Positions 10,078-19,425 of a stretch of 64,000 nucleotides of DNA are shown here, piece by piece. Positions within the stretch are counted from its first letter, which is position 1; every line of letters begins with the position of its first letter. The notes under the pieces were generated by a model that was not told where the DNA came from, did no database searches, and was given only the letters and a program-made list of their open reading frames with translations. A program made the position numbers and the translations under genes. Source of the DNA: Polaribacter sp. NJDZ03 (GTDB taxonomy: Bacteria > Bacteroidota > Bacteroidia > Flavobacteriales > Flavobacteriaceae); contig NZ_CP079195.1 in the NCBI RefSeq assembly GCF_019263805.1, positions 995,501-1,059,500 on the forward strand, in the 5' to 3' direction.

Positions 10078-10104
10078 CCTACAAGGTTCTAAAAACCTTA
10101 CAGG
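10078..10104. repeat. 27-bp palindromic spacer repeat, copy 4
   Basis: An imperfect inverted repeat: left arm CCTACAAGGTT, right arm AACCTTACAGG, with two mismatches. It lies in the same 137-bp spacer between pgmB and the GH65 gene as copy 3, 57 bases away, so this spacer holds two hairpins one after the other. The spacer also contains an A/T-rich stretch in which I see nothing else. Confidence 0.65.
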
Positions 10105-10115
10105 ATTTAGTGAAT

Positions 10116-10769
10116 TTATTTATTAATCAATTCTTGTATAAATTCAACACTAATTTCTGTAAAATCATTGTAATTAAATTGTGCTTCAGAAAGTATGCTT
10201 TTATCACCAATACCAATACTAATCATTTTTGCTGCATTTGCTGCTTCTACACCTGCAACTGCATCTTCAAAAACCACACAATCCGCTGCATTTACACCTA
10301 ATTGTTTTGCTGCCAAAAGAAAAACTTCTGGATCTGGTTTTGCTTTGGTAACATTATTACCGTCTACAATAGTATCAAAATAGTGTAACAGTCCAACTTT
10401 TTCTAAAATAGGTTGCGCATTTTTACTCGCAGAACCTAAGGCAATCGGAATATTTTGTTTTTTTAAAAAAGCTAAAACTTTAGGTACATCAGGTAAAATT
10501 TCTGAAGCATCCATATTTTCTATATACTTTAAATAATCTACATTTTTTTCGATCATCCAAGTGTCAAATTCTTCTTGTGTTGCTGTTCTGTTACCAATTT
10601 GTAACAAAATTTCTAAACAACGTTTTCTACTTACGCCTTTAAATAATTCGTTTTGCTCTTTGGTAAATTCGAAACCTAAGTGGTTTGCTAATTTTTTCCA
10701 CGCTAAATAATGATATTTCGCTGTGTCTACAATAACTCCGTCTAAATCGAATATAAATCCTTTTTTCAT
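10116..10769 (-). CDS. pgmB: Beta-phosphoglucomutase
   Basis: A 217-residue HAD-superfamily enzyme that converts beta-glucose-1-phosphate to glucose-6-phosphate in the cytoplasm. Visible motifs: FDLDGVIVDTA at residues 7-17 with the nucleophile Asp and the acid/base Asp; the cap domain with the HYLAWKKLA region and RKRCLEIL; LGSASKNA (motif II); the KPDPEVFLLAA lysine; and VVFEDAVAGVEAA (motif IV). All are typical of pgmB rather than of general phosphatases. It lies between the sugar importer and the GH65 phosphorylase, which supplies its substrate. The call is strong. Confidence 0.95.
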   Translation of the reverse strand: MKKGFIFDLDGVIVDTAKYHYLAWKKLANHLGFEFTKEQNELFKGVSRKRCLEILLQIGNRTATQEEFDTWMIEKNVDYLKYIENMDASEILPDVPKVLAFLKKQNIPIALGSASKNAQPILEKVGLLHYFDTIVDGNNVTKAKPDPEVFLLAAKQLGVNAADCVVFEDAVAGVEAANAAKMISIGIGDKSILSEAQFNYNDFTEISVEFIQELINK

Positions 10770-10842
10770 CTACTTTTCTTCTTTATTTTTAAATAAAATT
10801 AATTTTAGCATGTATTAATTTTATCTAAAGTCTTTATTTTTT

Positions 10843-12213
10843 TTAAATCTCTTCTTGATAACTAATTGCGTTTTTATTGGTAATTAATAAATTACATAAA
10901 CCTGCAATTATTAAACTAATTCCTGCCACTGTCATAGCATTAATAGCATCTTCTCCTAATAAATTAGAAACATAATTAATCCCTCCTAATGCGGCAATAA
11001 TTTGCGGAATTACTATAAACATATTAAATATTCCCATAATAACGCCCATTTTCTTTGGATCTACAGAACTAGATAACATGGCATACGGCATAGATAAAAT
11101 ACTACCCCAAGCAAAACCAATTAATACAAAACAATATTTTAAATTTTCTGGTGATGCATAACTCATTGTTAAAAAACCAATACCACCAATAATCAAAGAA
11201 AAAAGGTGTACATATTTTCTGTTGATGTTTCTTTTAGATGTATATAAGGTTAGTAGCAAGGCAAATGCCATAGAAGACAACCCGTAAATACCCATTGCAG
11301 AACCTACTGAATTAGAAGATTCTTGAAATTTTGTATTGGCGATTCTAAATGCTTCTGCTTGCACAGTGTCTGCCATATTAAAAGCAGCCTCTATTGGAGC
11401 GGGTGTATGAAATACATGTTCCGTTAATGCAGGGTTTGCCATAGACCACATGGTAAAAAATGCAAACCATGAGAAAAACTGAATCACTCCCAACTTTTTC
11501 ATTGTAGTTGGCATGCTACCAATATTCTCTAATATATCAGGAATAAAATTATTCTTTTTTGCTTTTTCTTTTTCAAACTCTTCCATGTCTTCTGGCGGAT
11601 ATTCATCCGTTGTAAAAACGGTAAAAAGAATACTTGCCATAAAAACAACTGCACCTATTGCAAAAGCAACTTTTACAGACATTGGTACAACTCCAGATGC
11701 TGCTTCATTACTAACACCAAATTGAGAAACCATCCATGGTAAGTTACTTGCTACCCAAGTTCCTATTCCAATAATTAAAGTTTGTACAACAAAACCATAA
11801 GATCTTTGAGATTGTGGTAATTTATCTGCTACCAATGCTCTAAAAGGTTCCATAGAAATATTTATGGAAGCATCTAAAATCCATAAAAAACCAGCTGCGA
11901 CCCATAATGTAGGAGATTGGGGAACAAAAAATAGTGCTAATGAGCTTAAAATTGCACCTACCAAAAAGTAAGGCTTTCTTCTCCCCCATTTTACACTCCA
12001 AGTTCTATCACTCATATAACCAATAATTGGTTGCACAAGTAAACCTGTTAAAGGTGCTGCTATCCAAAGCAAAGGAATATCTTCTTTTCCTGCCCCTAGT
12101 GTTTGAAAAATTCTCGACATAAATCCACCTTGTAAGGCAAATCCAAATTGTATTCCTAGAAATCCAAAACTCATGTTCCAGATTTGCCAAAAACTTAATT
12201 TACGCTTTTCCAT
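10843..12213 (-). CDS. MFS (SLC45-like) maltose/maltodextrin importer
   Basis: A 456-residue, 12-helix inner-membrane transporter of the major facilitator superfamily. The N-terminus WQIWNMSFGFLGIQFGFALQ and the loop GRRKPYFLVGA are typical of the SLC45/GPH-like sugar carriers found in Bacteroidota alpha-glucan loci. A long loop between the sixth and seventh helices contains an acidic/lysine-rich segment (PPEDMEEFEKEKAKK). It would deliver maltose or short maltodextrins from the periplasm to the cytoplasmic GH65 enzyme. Its 146-bp upstream spacer has its own promoter-like box, so it may start the enzyme operon. The substrate is inferred from neighbours. Confidence 0.88.
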   Translation of the reverse strand: MEKRKLSFWQIWNMSFGFLGIQFGFALQGGFMSRIFQTLGAGKEDIPLLWIAAPLTGLLVQPIIGYMSDRTWSVKWGRRKPYFLVGAILSSLALFFVPQSPTLWVAAGFLWILDASINISMEPFRALVADKLPQSQRSYGFVVQTLIIGIGTWVASNLPWMVSQFGVSNEAASGVVPMSVKVAFAIGAVVFMASILFTVFTTDEYPPEDMEEFEKEKAKKNNFIPDILENIGSMPTTMKKLGVIQFFSWFAFFTMWSMANPALTEHVFHTPAPIEAAFNMADTVQAEAFRIANTKFQESSNSVGSAMGIYGLSSMAFALLLTLYTSKRNINRKYVHLFSLIIGGIGFLTMSYASPENLKYCFVLIGFAWGSILSMPYAMLSSSVDPKKMGVIMGIFNMFIVIPQIIAALGGINYVSNLLGEDAINAMTVAGISLIIAGLCNLLITNKNAISYQEEI

Positions 12214-12312
12214 TTATCGTATGCTATTAAGTTAATATTACGATAAGCGTTTAGACTTATCAATTTATAAATTTTGTGGAATGTAATTTATTGATAAATC
12301 GTAAATATCTAA

Positions 12313-12320
12313 CAAAGATA
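12313..12320 (-). promoter_or_regulatory. Promoter -7 box for the importer/enzyme operon
   Basis: TATCTTTG on the minus strand matches the Bacteroidota consensus TAnnTTTG and lies about 100 bp before the importer start. I do not see a good TTTG at -33. Downstream, 12242-12261 holds an imperfect palindrome (GATAAG, 8 bases, CTTATC) with a weak LacI-like core (AAGCGTTT) that could be a second operator. Confidence 0.45.
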
Positions 12321-12359
12321 TGTGTTTTTTATATATGTGAAGAAAAGGAAAGTAAAAAT

Positions 12360-13382
12360 CTACGACGACGGTTTCGTAGATTCTCGTAGTTTTAAATCGC
12401 TAGAAATCACGATTTTTTTAGGTTTAAATACTTCAGATTCTTTTTCTATTCGTTCTATTAAAAGTTCTACTGCTTGTTTACCCATTACAAAACCATGTTG
12501 TGCAATTGTTGTTATAGAAGGTGACGAATATCTAGAGATTAAACCATCTGTAAAACCTATTATAGAAAAATCTTCTGGTATTTTATATCCTTTTTGTTTT
12601 GCTATTCTCATAGCCTTAGCTGCATAAATTTCATTTACAGCAAATACAGCGTCAATGTCTTGTTCAAATACTTTTTCTATCTGTGCACAGATATCTCCTT
12701 CTTCATCAATTTCCACAATTAAATTAGAATCTGTTTTAATATAGGCCTCTATCAACGCTTTTTCATAACCTTGCCTTCTTAAAGAACCTACATTTACATG
12801 TTTTGGTGTTGTTAATAGGGCAATTTTTTTTCTACCATTTTCTAATAAATGCTTCGTCGCTTTGTAACCTGCACCAACATCATCTACCACTACTTTATCG
12901 CACAAAATTTCATCGACCACTCTATCTATTAGTACTAACGGAATTTCTTCTGATACCAAATCTATAAAATGCCTAAAATCTTTATTTTCGAGGGTTTCAT
13001 TTGCTATCGAAACAATTAAGCCATCTACGCTTCCGTTTGATAACACTTTTAAAGTTTCTACCTCTTTTTTATAAGATTCATTAGAGAAGCAAACCATAAT
13101 ATGATACCCTTTTTCAATAGCACCTTCTTCTATCCCCATAATTACTGTAGAGAAAAAATGATGTACTATTTTAGGTAAAATAACCCCAATTACTTTTGTT
13201 TTTTGATTGCGAAGTTGCAGTGCTAAACTATTAGGTTTGTAATTATAATAATCTGCATAGGCTTGTATTCTTTCTTTAGTCTCTTTACTTATTTCGTGAC
13301 TGTCCTTTAAAGCTTTTGAAACGGTAGACGTAGAGACTCCTAATTCCTTAGCAATTGTTTTTATGGTAATTTTTTGCTTCAT
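12360..13382 (-). CDS. LacI/GalR-family transcriptional regulator of the alpha-glucan locus
   Basis: A 340-residue DNA-binding regulator. Residues 5-50 form the LacI helix-turn-helix (IKTIAKELGVSTSTVSKAL) and hinge helix (YKPNSLALQLR); the rest is the periplasmic-binding-protein-like sensor domain (VIGVILPKI..., DGLIVSIAN, VVVDDVGAGY). It probably senses a maltose-type sugar. It lies head-to-head with susC across 200 bp, and a perfect operator-like palindrome lies between them. This arrangement replaces the membrane-bound SusR of Bacteroides thetaiotaomicron. Whether it represses or activates cannot be read from sequence. Confidence 0.93.
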   Translation of the reverse strand: MKQKITIKTIAKELGVSTSTVSKALKDSHEISKETKERIQAYADYYNYKPNSLALQLRNQKTKVIGVILPKIVHHFFSTVIMGIEEGAIEKGYHIMVCFSNESYKKEVETLKVLSNGSVDGLIVSIANETLENKDFRHFIDLVSEEIPLVLIDRVVDEILCDKVVVDDVGAGYKATKHLLENGRKKIALLTTPKHVNVGSLRRQGYEKALIEAYIKTDSNLIVEIDEEGDICAQIEKVFEQDIDAVFAVNEIYAAKAMRIAKQKGYKIPEDFSIIGFTDGLISRYSSPSITTIAQHGFVMGKQAVELLIERIEKESEVFKPKKIVISSDLKLRESTKPSS

Positions 13383-13454
13383 TATTTATCAAAAATAAAA
13401 TATTAGAGTTAAATTCTGTTAATCTAGCAACAATAATTCATAAAAAGTTGTTAA

Positions 13455-13472
13455 CACGAAAACGTTTTCGTG
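13455..13472. promoter_or_regulatory. LacI-family operator, perfect 18-bp palindrome
   Basis: CACGAAAACGTTTTCGTG is a perfect palindrome with the central CG typical of LacI/GalR-family operators. It lies 72 bp before the lacI start and 110 bp before susC, upstream of the susC promoter elements. No second perfect copy was seen in the locus. Confidence 0.8.
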
Positions 13473-13484
13473 ATTTTTATCATA

Positions 13485-13514
13485 TTGTAAACATGCTACT
13501 AATCTATATATTTA
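13485..13514 (+). promoter_or_regulatory. susC promoter
   Basis: TTG at 13485-13487 and TATATTTA at 13507-13514 are separated by 19 bp and approximate the Bacteroidota pattern TTTG-19/21-TAnnTTTG (the last base deviates). Transcription would start near 13520, leaving an untranslated leader of about 60 bases. The operator would then be centred near -57. Confidence 0.5.
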
Positions 13515-13582
13515 CAATGTGGAATGTAAGTTTATTGTAATCAAAAAAGTCAAATTTAAAGTTATTATTTAACAAATTATAC

Positions 13583-16495
13583 ATGGAAAAATTTAAATTA
13601 TTGTTAATTGGAATTCTTTTAACATCATCATTTAGCATGTTTGCGCAACAAACTGTTAAAGGTGTTGTAAAAGATAAAACATCCGGCAATCCTTTGCCTG
13701 GTGTTAGTGTAGTTATTAAAGGAACTATTAGAGGTATGCAAACCGATTTTGACGGAATCTTTACTCTAGATAAGGTACAAACAGGAAACGTACTTGTCTT
13801 TAGATATTTAGGTTTTGCTGACAAAGAAGTTACCATTGGTACAGATTTTAACCTTTCTGTAGTACTAGAAGAATCTTTAGAATCTCTAGATGAAATAGTT
13901 GTAGTTGGTTATGGTTCAGTAAGAAAAGAAGACTTAACAGGTACAACAGATTTACTAACAAGTAAAGATTTTAACAAAGGACCTATTGTATCTGCACAAT
14001 CACTTATTAGTGGTAAAGTTGCAGGTGTAAATGTAATTGCTGGTTCTGGTGCTCCTGGAGACGGACAAACCATTAACATTCGTGGTACTGGCTCTTTATC
14101 TTTAAATAGCCAACCATTATATGTTATAGATGGTATCCCATTAGACAATGGTGGGGTTGGAGGATCTAGAAATCCATTAAACTTTATAAACCCTAATGAC
14201 ATAGAAACATTTGTAGTTTTAAAAGATGCATCTTCTACTGCTATCTATGGATCTAGAGCTGCAAACGGGGTAATTTTAATTACTACTAAAAAAGGGAAAG
14301 ACAGTGAGTTTAAGTTTAATGCAAGCTCTCAAACAACTGTTTATACTTTAAGAGATAAAGTAGATGTTTTATCTGCAAATAAATTTAGAAGCTTAATAAA
14401 TGATATTGGTACTCCTGCACAAGTTGCTTTATTAGGTGCTGCAGATACAGATTGGCAAGAAGAAATCTATACAACTGCTATTGGGCAAGATCATAACTTT
14501 AGTGCTTTGGGTAAACTTTACGGAATACCAATGAGAGCTTCTTTAGGATATTCTGAACATGAAGGTATCTTAAAAGGAGACAACTTACAACGTACAACAG
14601 CTTCTGTTAACCTATCACCTACTTTATTTGATAAACACTTAAAGATAGATTTTAATGTAAAAGGAATGTACACAGAAAATGAATTTGCAGATAGGGGTGC
14701 AATTGGTGGTGCAGTGTCTTTTGACCCTACACAATCTGTATTTGATTCAAATTCTCAATACGGTGGTTACTTTGCTTGGTTAGACGCTGGTACCGGAAAC
14801 CAAAACAACTTAGCACCAACAAACCCTTTAGCATTATTAGATTTAATAGATAATACCGCAGAAATTAGACGTTTTGTGGGTAATGTAAAGTTTGATTATA
14901 AAATACACGGTTTAGAGGATATTACTGCAACAGTTAACTTAGGATATGATACTTCTAACAGTCATGGTAGAAAAGTTACTTCAGAATTTATTCCAACTTC
15001 AGATGCAACTTTTAATGGTTCTTTAACTAGATATACTCAAAATTCAGACAACAAAGTTTTAGACGCTTACTTAACGTACTCTAAAACTTTTAATGAAAAG
15101 CATAACTTCACAGCAGTTGCTGGTTATGCATATCAATCTTTTGAATATGATAACTATAGTTATGATAGTGAAAAAGAAGAAGATGGTAATACCTATGAAT
15201 TTATAGATAAATCTAAAAATGTGTTATTATCATATTTCAGTCGTGCTAATTACGATTATGAAGGGAAATACTATTTAACAGCAACGGTAAGAGCAGATGC
15301 TTCGTCTAAATTAAACCCAGATGATCGTTGGGGATTCTTCCCATCATTTGCAGCAGCTTGGAGTATTCATAAAGAAGATTTTATGGAAGATTCTTTCTTT
15401 AATGAATTAAAATTAAGAGTTGGTTACGGTGAAATAGGTAATATTAATGGTTTAGGTGATTATCAGTTTTTAACTAGGTATCAAGGTAGTACAGATACTG
15501 CTAACTATCAATTCGGAAACTCTTTTTACCAAACATTTAGACCAGAACCAATTAATACAGATTTACGTTGGGAAGTTGGAAGAACTTTAAATCTTGGTGT
15601 AGATTTTGCTTTTCTTGATAGAAGAGTTACAGGTTCTGTAAATGCTTACGTTAAAGAAACCAACGACCTTATTGCGAGTTCTATTGTAGATCCTTTTACA
15701 AATTTTGGAAACAGAATTAACGCCAACATTGGTAATATGGAAAATAGAGGTTTAGAGTTTAACTTAAACACAACCCCTATTAGAACAGATAATTTTGAAT
15801 GGACTGTAGATTACAACATTTCATTAAATGATAATAAAATTACCAAATTATCTGCAGACCAACCACAAGGAGGAATCTCTACAGGTGTTGGTAATAATGT
15901 GCAGGTACATAGAGAAGGAGAAACAGCAAATAGTTTCTTGGTTTTTCAACAAGTGTATGATACTTCCGGAAAACCTTTAGAAGGGGTTTTTGTTGATAGA
16001 AATAACGACAATATGATTAATGATGATGATAAATACATTAATGAAGATCCTTTTGGAGATGTTTTAATGGGCTTTAACACAGGTGCTAGTTATAAAAACT
16101 GGGATGTATCTATACAAACTAGAGCTAGTTTTGGTAACTATATGTATAATGATGTTGCTGCGAATAAAGGTGTAGAAAAAAACGCTACAAACAACAGTAT
16201 ACTATCTAACTTACATGCAGATTACTACAATAGTGGTTTTACAGTTATTAATGATAGAACGGCTTTAAGTGATCATTTTGTACAAGACGCTTCTTTCTTT
16301 AAAATTGATAACATTTCACTTGGTTATACTTTAGATAAGATAGAAAACACAACGTTTCGTTTTTATGGATCATTACAAAATGTTTTAACAATAACCGATT
16401 ATGATGGTTTAGATCCAGAAATTAACTTAGGAATCGATAATGATTTTTACCCAAGACCTAGATCTTTTGTATTAGGCGTAAACGTTAACTTTTAA
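13583..16495 (+). CDS. susC: SusC-like TonB-dependent outer-membrane transporter
   Basis: A 970-residue outer-membrane importer for maltodextrins, powered by TonB. In order: a signal peptide ending near QQ, a carboxypeptidase-regulatory-like domain (VKGVVKDKTSGNPLPGVSVV), the SusC signature DEIVVVGYGSVRKEDLTGT, the plug (YVIDGIPLDNG, ASSTAIYGSRAANGVILITTKKG) and a 22-strand barrel ending in a short aromatic-terminated strand (LGVNVNF). The length is normal for this family and there is no anti-sigma-interacting extension. It is the first gene of the plus-strand operon and is followed after 11 bp by susD. It forms a lidded complex with SusD. Confidence 0.95.
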   Translation: MEKFKLLLIGILLTSSFSMFAQQTVKGVVKDKTSGNPLPGVSVVIKGTIRGMQTDFDGIFTLDKVQTGNVLVFRYLGFADKEVTIGTDFNLSVVLEESLESLDEIVVVGYGSVRKEDLTGTTDLLTSKDFNKGPIVSAQSLISGKVAGVNVIAGSGAPGDGQTINIRGTGSLSLNSQPLYVIDGIPLDNGGVGGSRNPLNFINPNDIETFVVLKDASSTAIYGSRAANGVILITTKKGKDSEFKFNASSQTTVYTLRDKVDVLSANKFRSLINDIGTPAQVALLGAADTDWQEEIYTTAIGQDHNFSALGKLYGIPMRASLGYSEHEGILKGDNLQRTTASVNLSPTLFDKHLKIDFNVKGMYTENEFADRGAIGGAVSFDPTQSVFDSNSQYGGYFAWLDAGTGNQNNLAPTNPLALLDLIDNTAEIRRFVGNVKFDYKIHGLEDITATVNLGYDTSNSHGRKVTSEFIPTSDATFNGSLTRYTQNSDNKVLDAYLTYSKTFNEKHNFTAVAGYAYQSFEYDNYSYDSEKEEDGNTYEFIDKSKNVLLSYFSRANYDYEGKYYLTATVRADASSKLNPDDRWGFFPSFAAAWSIHKEDFMEDSFFNELKLRVGYGEIGNINGLGDYQFLTRYQGSTDTANYQFGNSFYQTFRPEPINTDLRWEVGRTLNLGVDFAFLDRRVTGSVNAYVKETNDLIASSIVDPFTNFGNRINANIGNMENRGLEFNLNTTPIRTDNFEWTVDYNISLNDNKITKLSADQPQGGISTGVGNNVQVHREGETANSFLVFQQVYDTSGKPLEGVFVDRNNDNMINDDDKYINEDPFGDVLMGFNTGASYKNWDVSIQTRASFGNYMYNDVAANKGVEKNATNNSILSNLHADYYNSGFTVINDRTALSDHFVQDASFFKIDNISLGYTLDKIENTTFRFYGSLQNVLTITDYDGLDPEINLGIDNDFYPRPRSFVLGVNVNF

Positions 16496-16506
16496 TAAAA
16501 AGAAAA

Positions 16507-18081
16507 ATGAAACAAAAATTAAAATATTTAATTGTAATCATGTTATTCTCTTTAGGAGTTATATCATGTCACGAAGATTTGAATCAATTACCTATTGATC
16601 CAGATAGTTTTACAGAACAAGATGTGTTTTCTAATGCAACAGAAGCACAAGGAGCACTTGCTAAATTATATGCTAGTTTAGCTTTAACAGGGCAAAAAGG
16701 ACCTTCAGGTGAGGCAGACATACAAGATATTGATGAAGGTTTTTCTCAATATTCTAGAATGTTGTTCAACTTAAATGAATTAACAACAGACCACGCAGTT
16801 GTTGGTTGGGGAGATGCAGGTTTACCAGATTTACATGGTATGTATTGGTCTGGTAGTAACGATTTTTCTGAAGCATTGTACTATAGGTTAGCACAAGAAG
16901 TATCTTTTTGTAACTCATTTATAAACAATGCAGCTGTTTTAACAGATACGGAAGTTGCTAGTTATATTTCAGAAGCTCGTTTTTTAAGAGCATTTGCTTA
17001 CTATAACTTAATGGATATATACGGTAACGTACCTTTAGTAACTTCAGTTTCTACTGAGTTGCCAATGCAAGCATCAAGAACAGAAATATTCAATTTTATT
17101 GAAGCTGAATTATTAGAAATTCAAGATGAATTAAAAGTAAGTGGATCTAGCGAGTATGGTAGAGTAGATCAAGCTGCTGCTTGGGCATTATTGTCTAAAT
17201 TATATTTAAATGCTGAAGTTTTTACAGGTACAGCAAAATATGCAGAAGCAGTAACTTATTCTAACAAAGTAATGACTTCTAGTTACTCTATAAACACTAC
17301 AGATGCTAATGGAAACGGAAGTGCTTATGACGAACTTTTCTTAGCAGACAACAACACAAACGGAGCACAAAATGAATTTATTTTCGCCTTAAATTTTGAT
17401 GGTCTTAGATCTCAAACTTATGGAGGTACTACATTTTTAGTACATGCTGCCATTGGAGGAAACATGAATGCTACAGAGTTTGGTGTAAATGGTGGTTGGG
17501 GAGGCCTAAGAACTACCAAAAACTTGGTTAATAAATTTGATGCAAACGATAAAAGAGGGATGTTCCATTCAGATGGTCAAACTTTAGAAATCGATGAAAT
17601 TCCTACTTTTGAAAATGGATATGCTGTTACTAAATTTAAAAACATAGACTCTAATGGAAACCAAGGATCTGATGCTGCAGGAGATTTTGTAGATACAGAT
17701 TTACCGTTAATAAGGTTAGCAGAAATCTATTTAAACTACGCAGAAGCATCTCTTAGAGGTGGCGGCGGAGATGTAGGATTGGCTGTAACTAAAATTAACG
17801 AATTAAGAGAAAGAGCTTTCGGAAATGCAAGTGGAAACATTAGTACAGCAGACTTAACTTTAGAATTTGTTTTAGATGAAAGATCTCGTGAGTTGTATTG
17901 GGAAGGACAAAGAAGAACAGATTTAATTAGATATAATTACTTTACTTCTGATACGTATTTATGGCCTTTTAAAGGTAATTCTAAAAACGGATCTGGAGTT
18001 CAAGATTATAGAAACCTTTTTCCTTTGCCTAACAATATTATAACAACGAATCCTAATTTAACTCAAAATCCAGGATACTAA
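16507..18081 (+). CDS. susD: SusD-like surface glycan-binding lipoprotein
   Basis: A 524-residue RagB/SusD-family lipoprotein that closes over SusC and binds starch oligosaccharides. The lipobox Cys21 is followed by HED, an acidic pattern like the Bacteroidota lipoprotein export signal that puts proteins on the cell surface. TPR-like helices run through ARFLRAFAYYNLMDIYGNVPLV, and the C-terminal RERAFGN...LDERSRELYWEGQRRTDLIRY block is the family hallmark. Normal length. It is co-transcribed with susC and the following SusE/F-like gene. Confidence 0.95.
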   Translation: MKQKLKYLIVIMLFSLGVISCHEDLNQLPIDPDSFTEQDVFSNATEAQGALAKLYASLALTGQKGPSGEADIQDIDEGFSQYSRMLFNLNELTTDHAVVGWGDAGLPDLHGMYWSGSNDFSEALYYRLAQEVSFCNSFINNAAVLTDTEVASYISEARFLRAFAYYNLMDIYGNVPLVTSVSTELPMQASRTEIFNFIEAELLEIQDELKVSGSSEYGRVDQAAAWALLSKLYLNAEVFTGTAKYAEAVTYSNKVMTSSYSINTTDANGNGSAYDELFLADNNTNGAQNEFIFALNFDGLRSQTYGGTTFLVHAAIGGNMNATEFGVNGGWGGLRTTKNLVNKFDANDKRGMFHSDGQTLEIDEIPTFENGYAVTKFKNIDSNGNQGSDAAGDFVDTDLPLIRLAEIYLNYAEASLRGGGGDVGLAVTKINELRERAFGNASGNISTADLTLEFVLDERSRELYWEGQRRTDLIRYNYFTSDTYLWPFKGNSKNGSGVQDYRNLFPLPNNIITTNPNLTQNPGY

Positions 18082-18092
18082 TAACTAAAGAC

Positions 18093-19409
18093 ATGAAAAA
18101 AATAATAAATTCATTATTCGCTCTTATTATTGTATCAATTGGTTTTACCAGTTGTGAAGATATTAATGACAGAGTAATCATAAACCCTGATGTAGCAGCT
18201 ACCACAGATTTGATTATTCAAGAAACTACACCTATTGTACTTTTAGAGGAAAATCAGGCTGAAATTGCTTTACACACAAGTTGGGCAGCACCAGATTTTG
18301 GTTTTAATGCAGCACCTACTTACAAATTATTAGTAGATTTAGCTACAGGAGACTTTAGTAATGCTAAAACCATAGAAATAGGAGATAATTTAGAAAAATC
18401 TTTTACAACTTTAGAATTAAATTCTATTGCATTGGCTTTAGAAGCAGAAACAAGTGTTGCTTCAGATTTATCTATAAAATTACAAGGCTTTATTGGCAAT
18501 CAATTGTTAATTAATACTAATTTACAAACAATTAATGTAACACCTTACTCTAGTATTTTAGACTTATCTACTACATGGGGAATCATTGGTTCTGCTGCTA
18601 ATGATTGGGGTACAACTCCAGACTTACCATTCTACACAACGAGTACTGCAGGTGTTTTAGTAGCATACGTTACTTTAATTGATGGTGAAATGAAATTTAG
18701 AGAAAACAGTGATTGGATCAATAATTTTGGTGACGACGGTGCAGACGGAACTTTAGATGCTGGTGGAAGTAACATCGCTGTTGAGGCTGGTGCTTATAAA
18801 ATTACCATGAACTTAAATAGCAATACCTATAAATTAGAAAAATTCTCTTTAGGTATTATTGGTTCTGCTTATAATAATTGGGGAGATACTCCAGATTTTG
18901 CTCTTACTTACGATTCTTACTCAGATCAATTTAGAGGAATTGTAAAATTATTAGATGGTGAAATGAAGTTTAGAATGAATAATGATTGGAGTACCGCTTA
19001 CGGAGAAGGTGCTGCAGGATTCTTAGATGCAGCTGGTGGTAATATTGCTACTACAGCTGGTAGATATATTGTTACCGTAAACCTAAATGATTTATCTTAT
19101 TCTTTAGAACCAATAGAACATATTTGGGGACTTGTTGGTTCTGCTTATAATAATTGGGGAGATACTCCAGATGCCTTGTTCTCTAGAGATTGGTCTCAAC
19201 CAAATGATGATATTTGGATCCTGAATAACGTAACACTTATAGACGGTGAATATAAAATTAGATCAAATGAAGCTTGGACACTAAGTTATGGTGACGACGG
19301 TTTAGACGGAACTTTAGACGATGGCGCAAACATTCCTGCTACTGCAGGTACATATTCTTTTGTATTAAACTTTACTGATCCAGAAAACCCAACGTATACA
19401 ATAAATTAA
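18093..19409 (+). CDS. SusE/SusF-like starch-binding lipoprotein with three tandem modules
   Basis: A 438-residue surface lipoprotein (lipobox Cys21 followed by EDIND, an acidic export-signal pattern). After a SusE-type N-terminal domain come three related modules starting near residues 161, 252 and 344, each with WG/LG-x-x-GSA-x-N-x-WG-x-TPD. Modules two and three share 38 identical bases (18859-18896 and 19135-19172), which points to recent duplication or gene conversion. The modules match the SusE/SusF starch-binding type, where the aromatic residues stack on glucose. It should help hold starch at the surface. Three modules fit SusF-like architecture, although the gene sits in the SusE position. 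Confidence 0.88.
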   Translation: MKKIINSLFALIIVSIGFTSCEDINDRVIINPDVAATTDLIIQETTPIVLLEENQAEIALHTSWAAPDFGFNAAPTYKLLVDLATGDFSNAKTIEIGDNLEKSFTTLELNSIALALEAETSVASDLSIKLQGFIGNQLLINTNLQTINVTPYSSILDLSTTWGIIGSAANDWGTTPDLPFYTTSTAGVLVAYVTLIDGEMKFRENSDWINNFGDDGADGTLDAGGSNIAVEAGAYKITMNLNSNTYKLEKFSLGIIGSAYNNWGDTPDFALTYDSYSDQFRGIVKLLDGEMKFRMNNDWSTAYGEGAAGFLDAAGGNIATTAGRYIVTVNLNDLSYSLEPIEHIWGLVGSAYNNWGDTPDALFSRDWSQPNDDIWILNNVTLIDGEYKIRSNEAWTLSYGDDGLDGTLDDGANIPATAGTYSFVLNFTDPENPTYTIN

Positions 19410-19425
19410 TTTTTTTTAAAACTTT

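Noticed and set aside
1274-10104. CRISPR array suggested by repeated palindromes in the starch locus
   Set aside because: The copies are kilobases apart, differ in sequence and have no regular spacers or cas genes.
12008-12190. Small open frame in another frame of the importer gene
   Set aside because: It overlaps fully a well-supported transporter on the same strand and has no ribosome site or family features.
13504-13836. Open frame on the minus strand across the start of susC
   Set aside because: It lies antisense to the signal peptide and first domain of SusC, has no similarity that I recognise and no promoter; a shadow of codon use.
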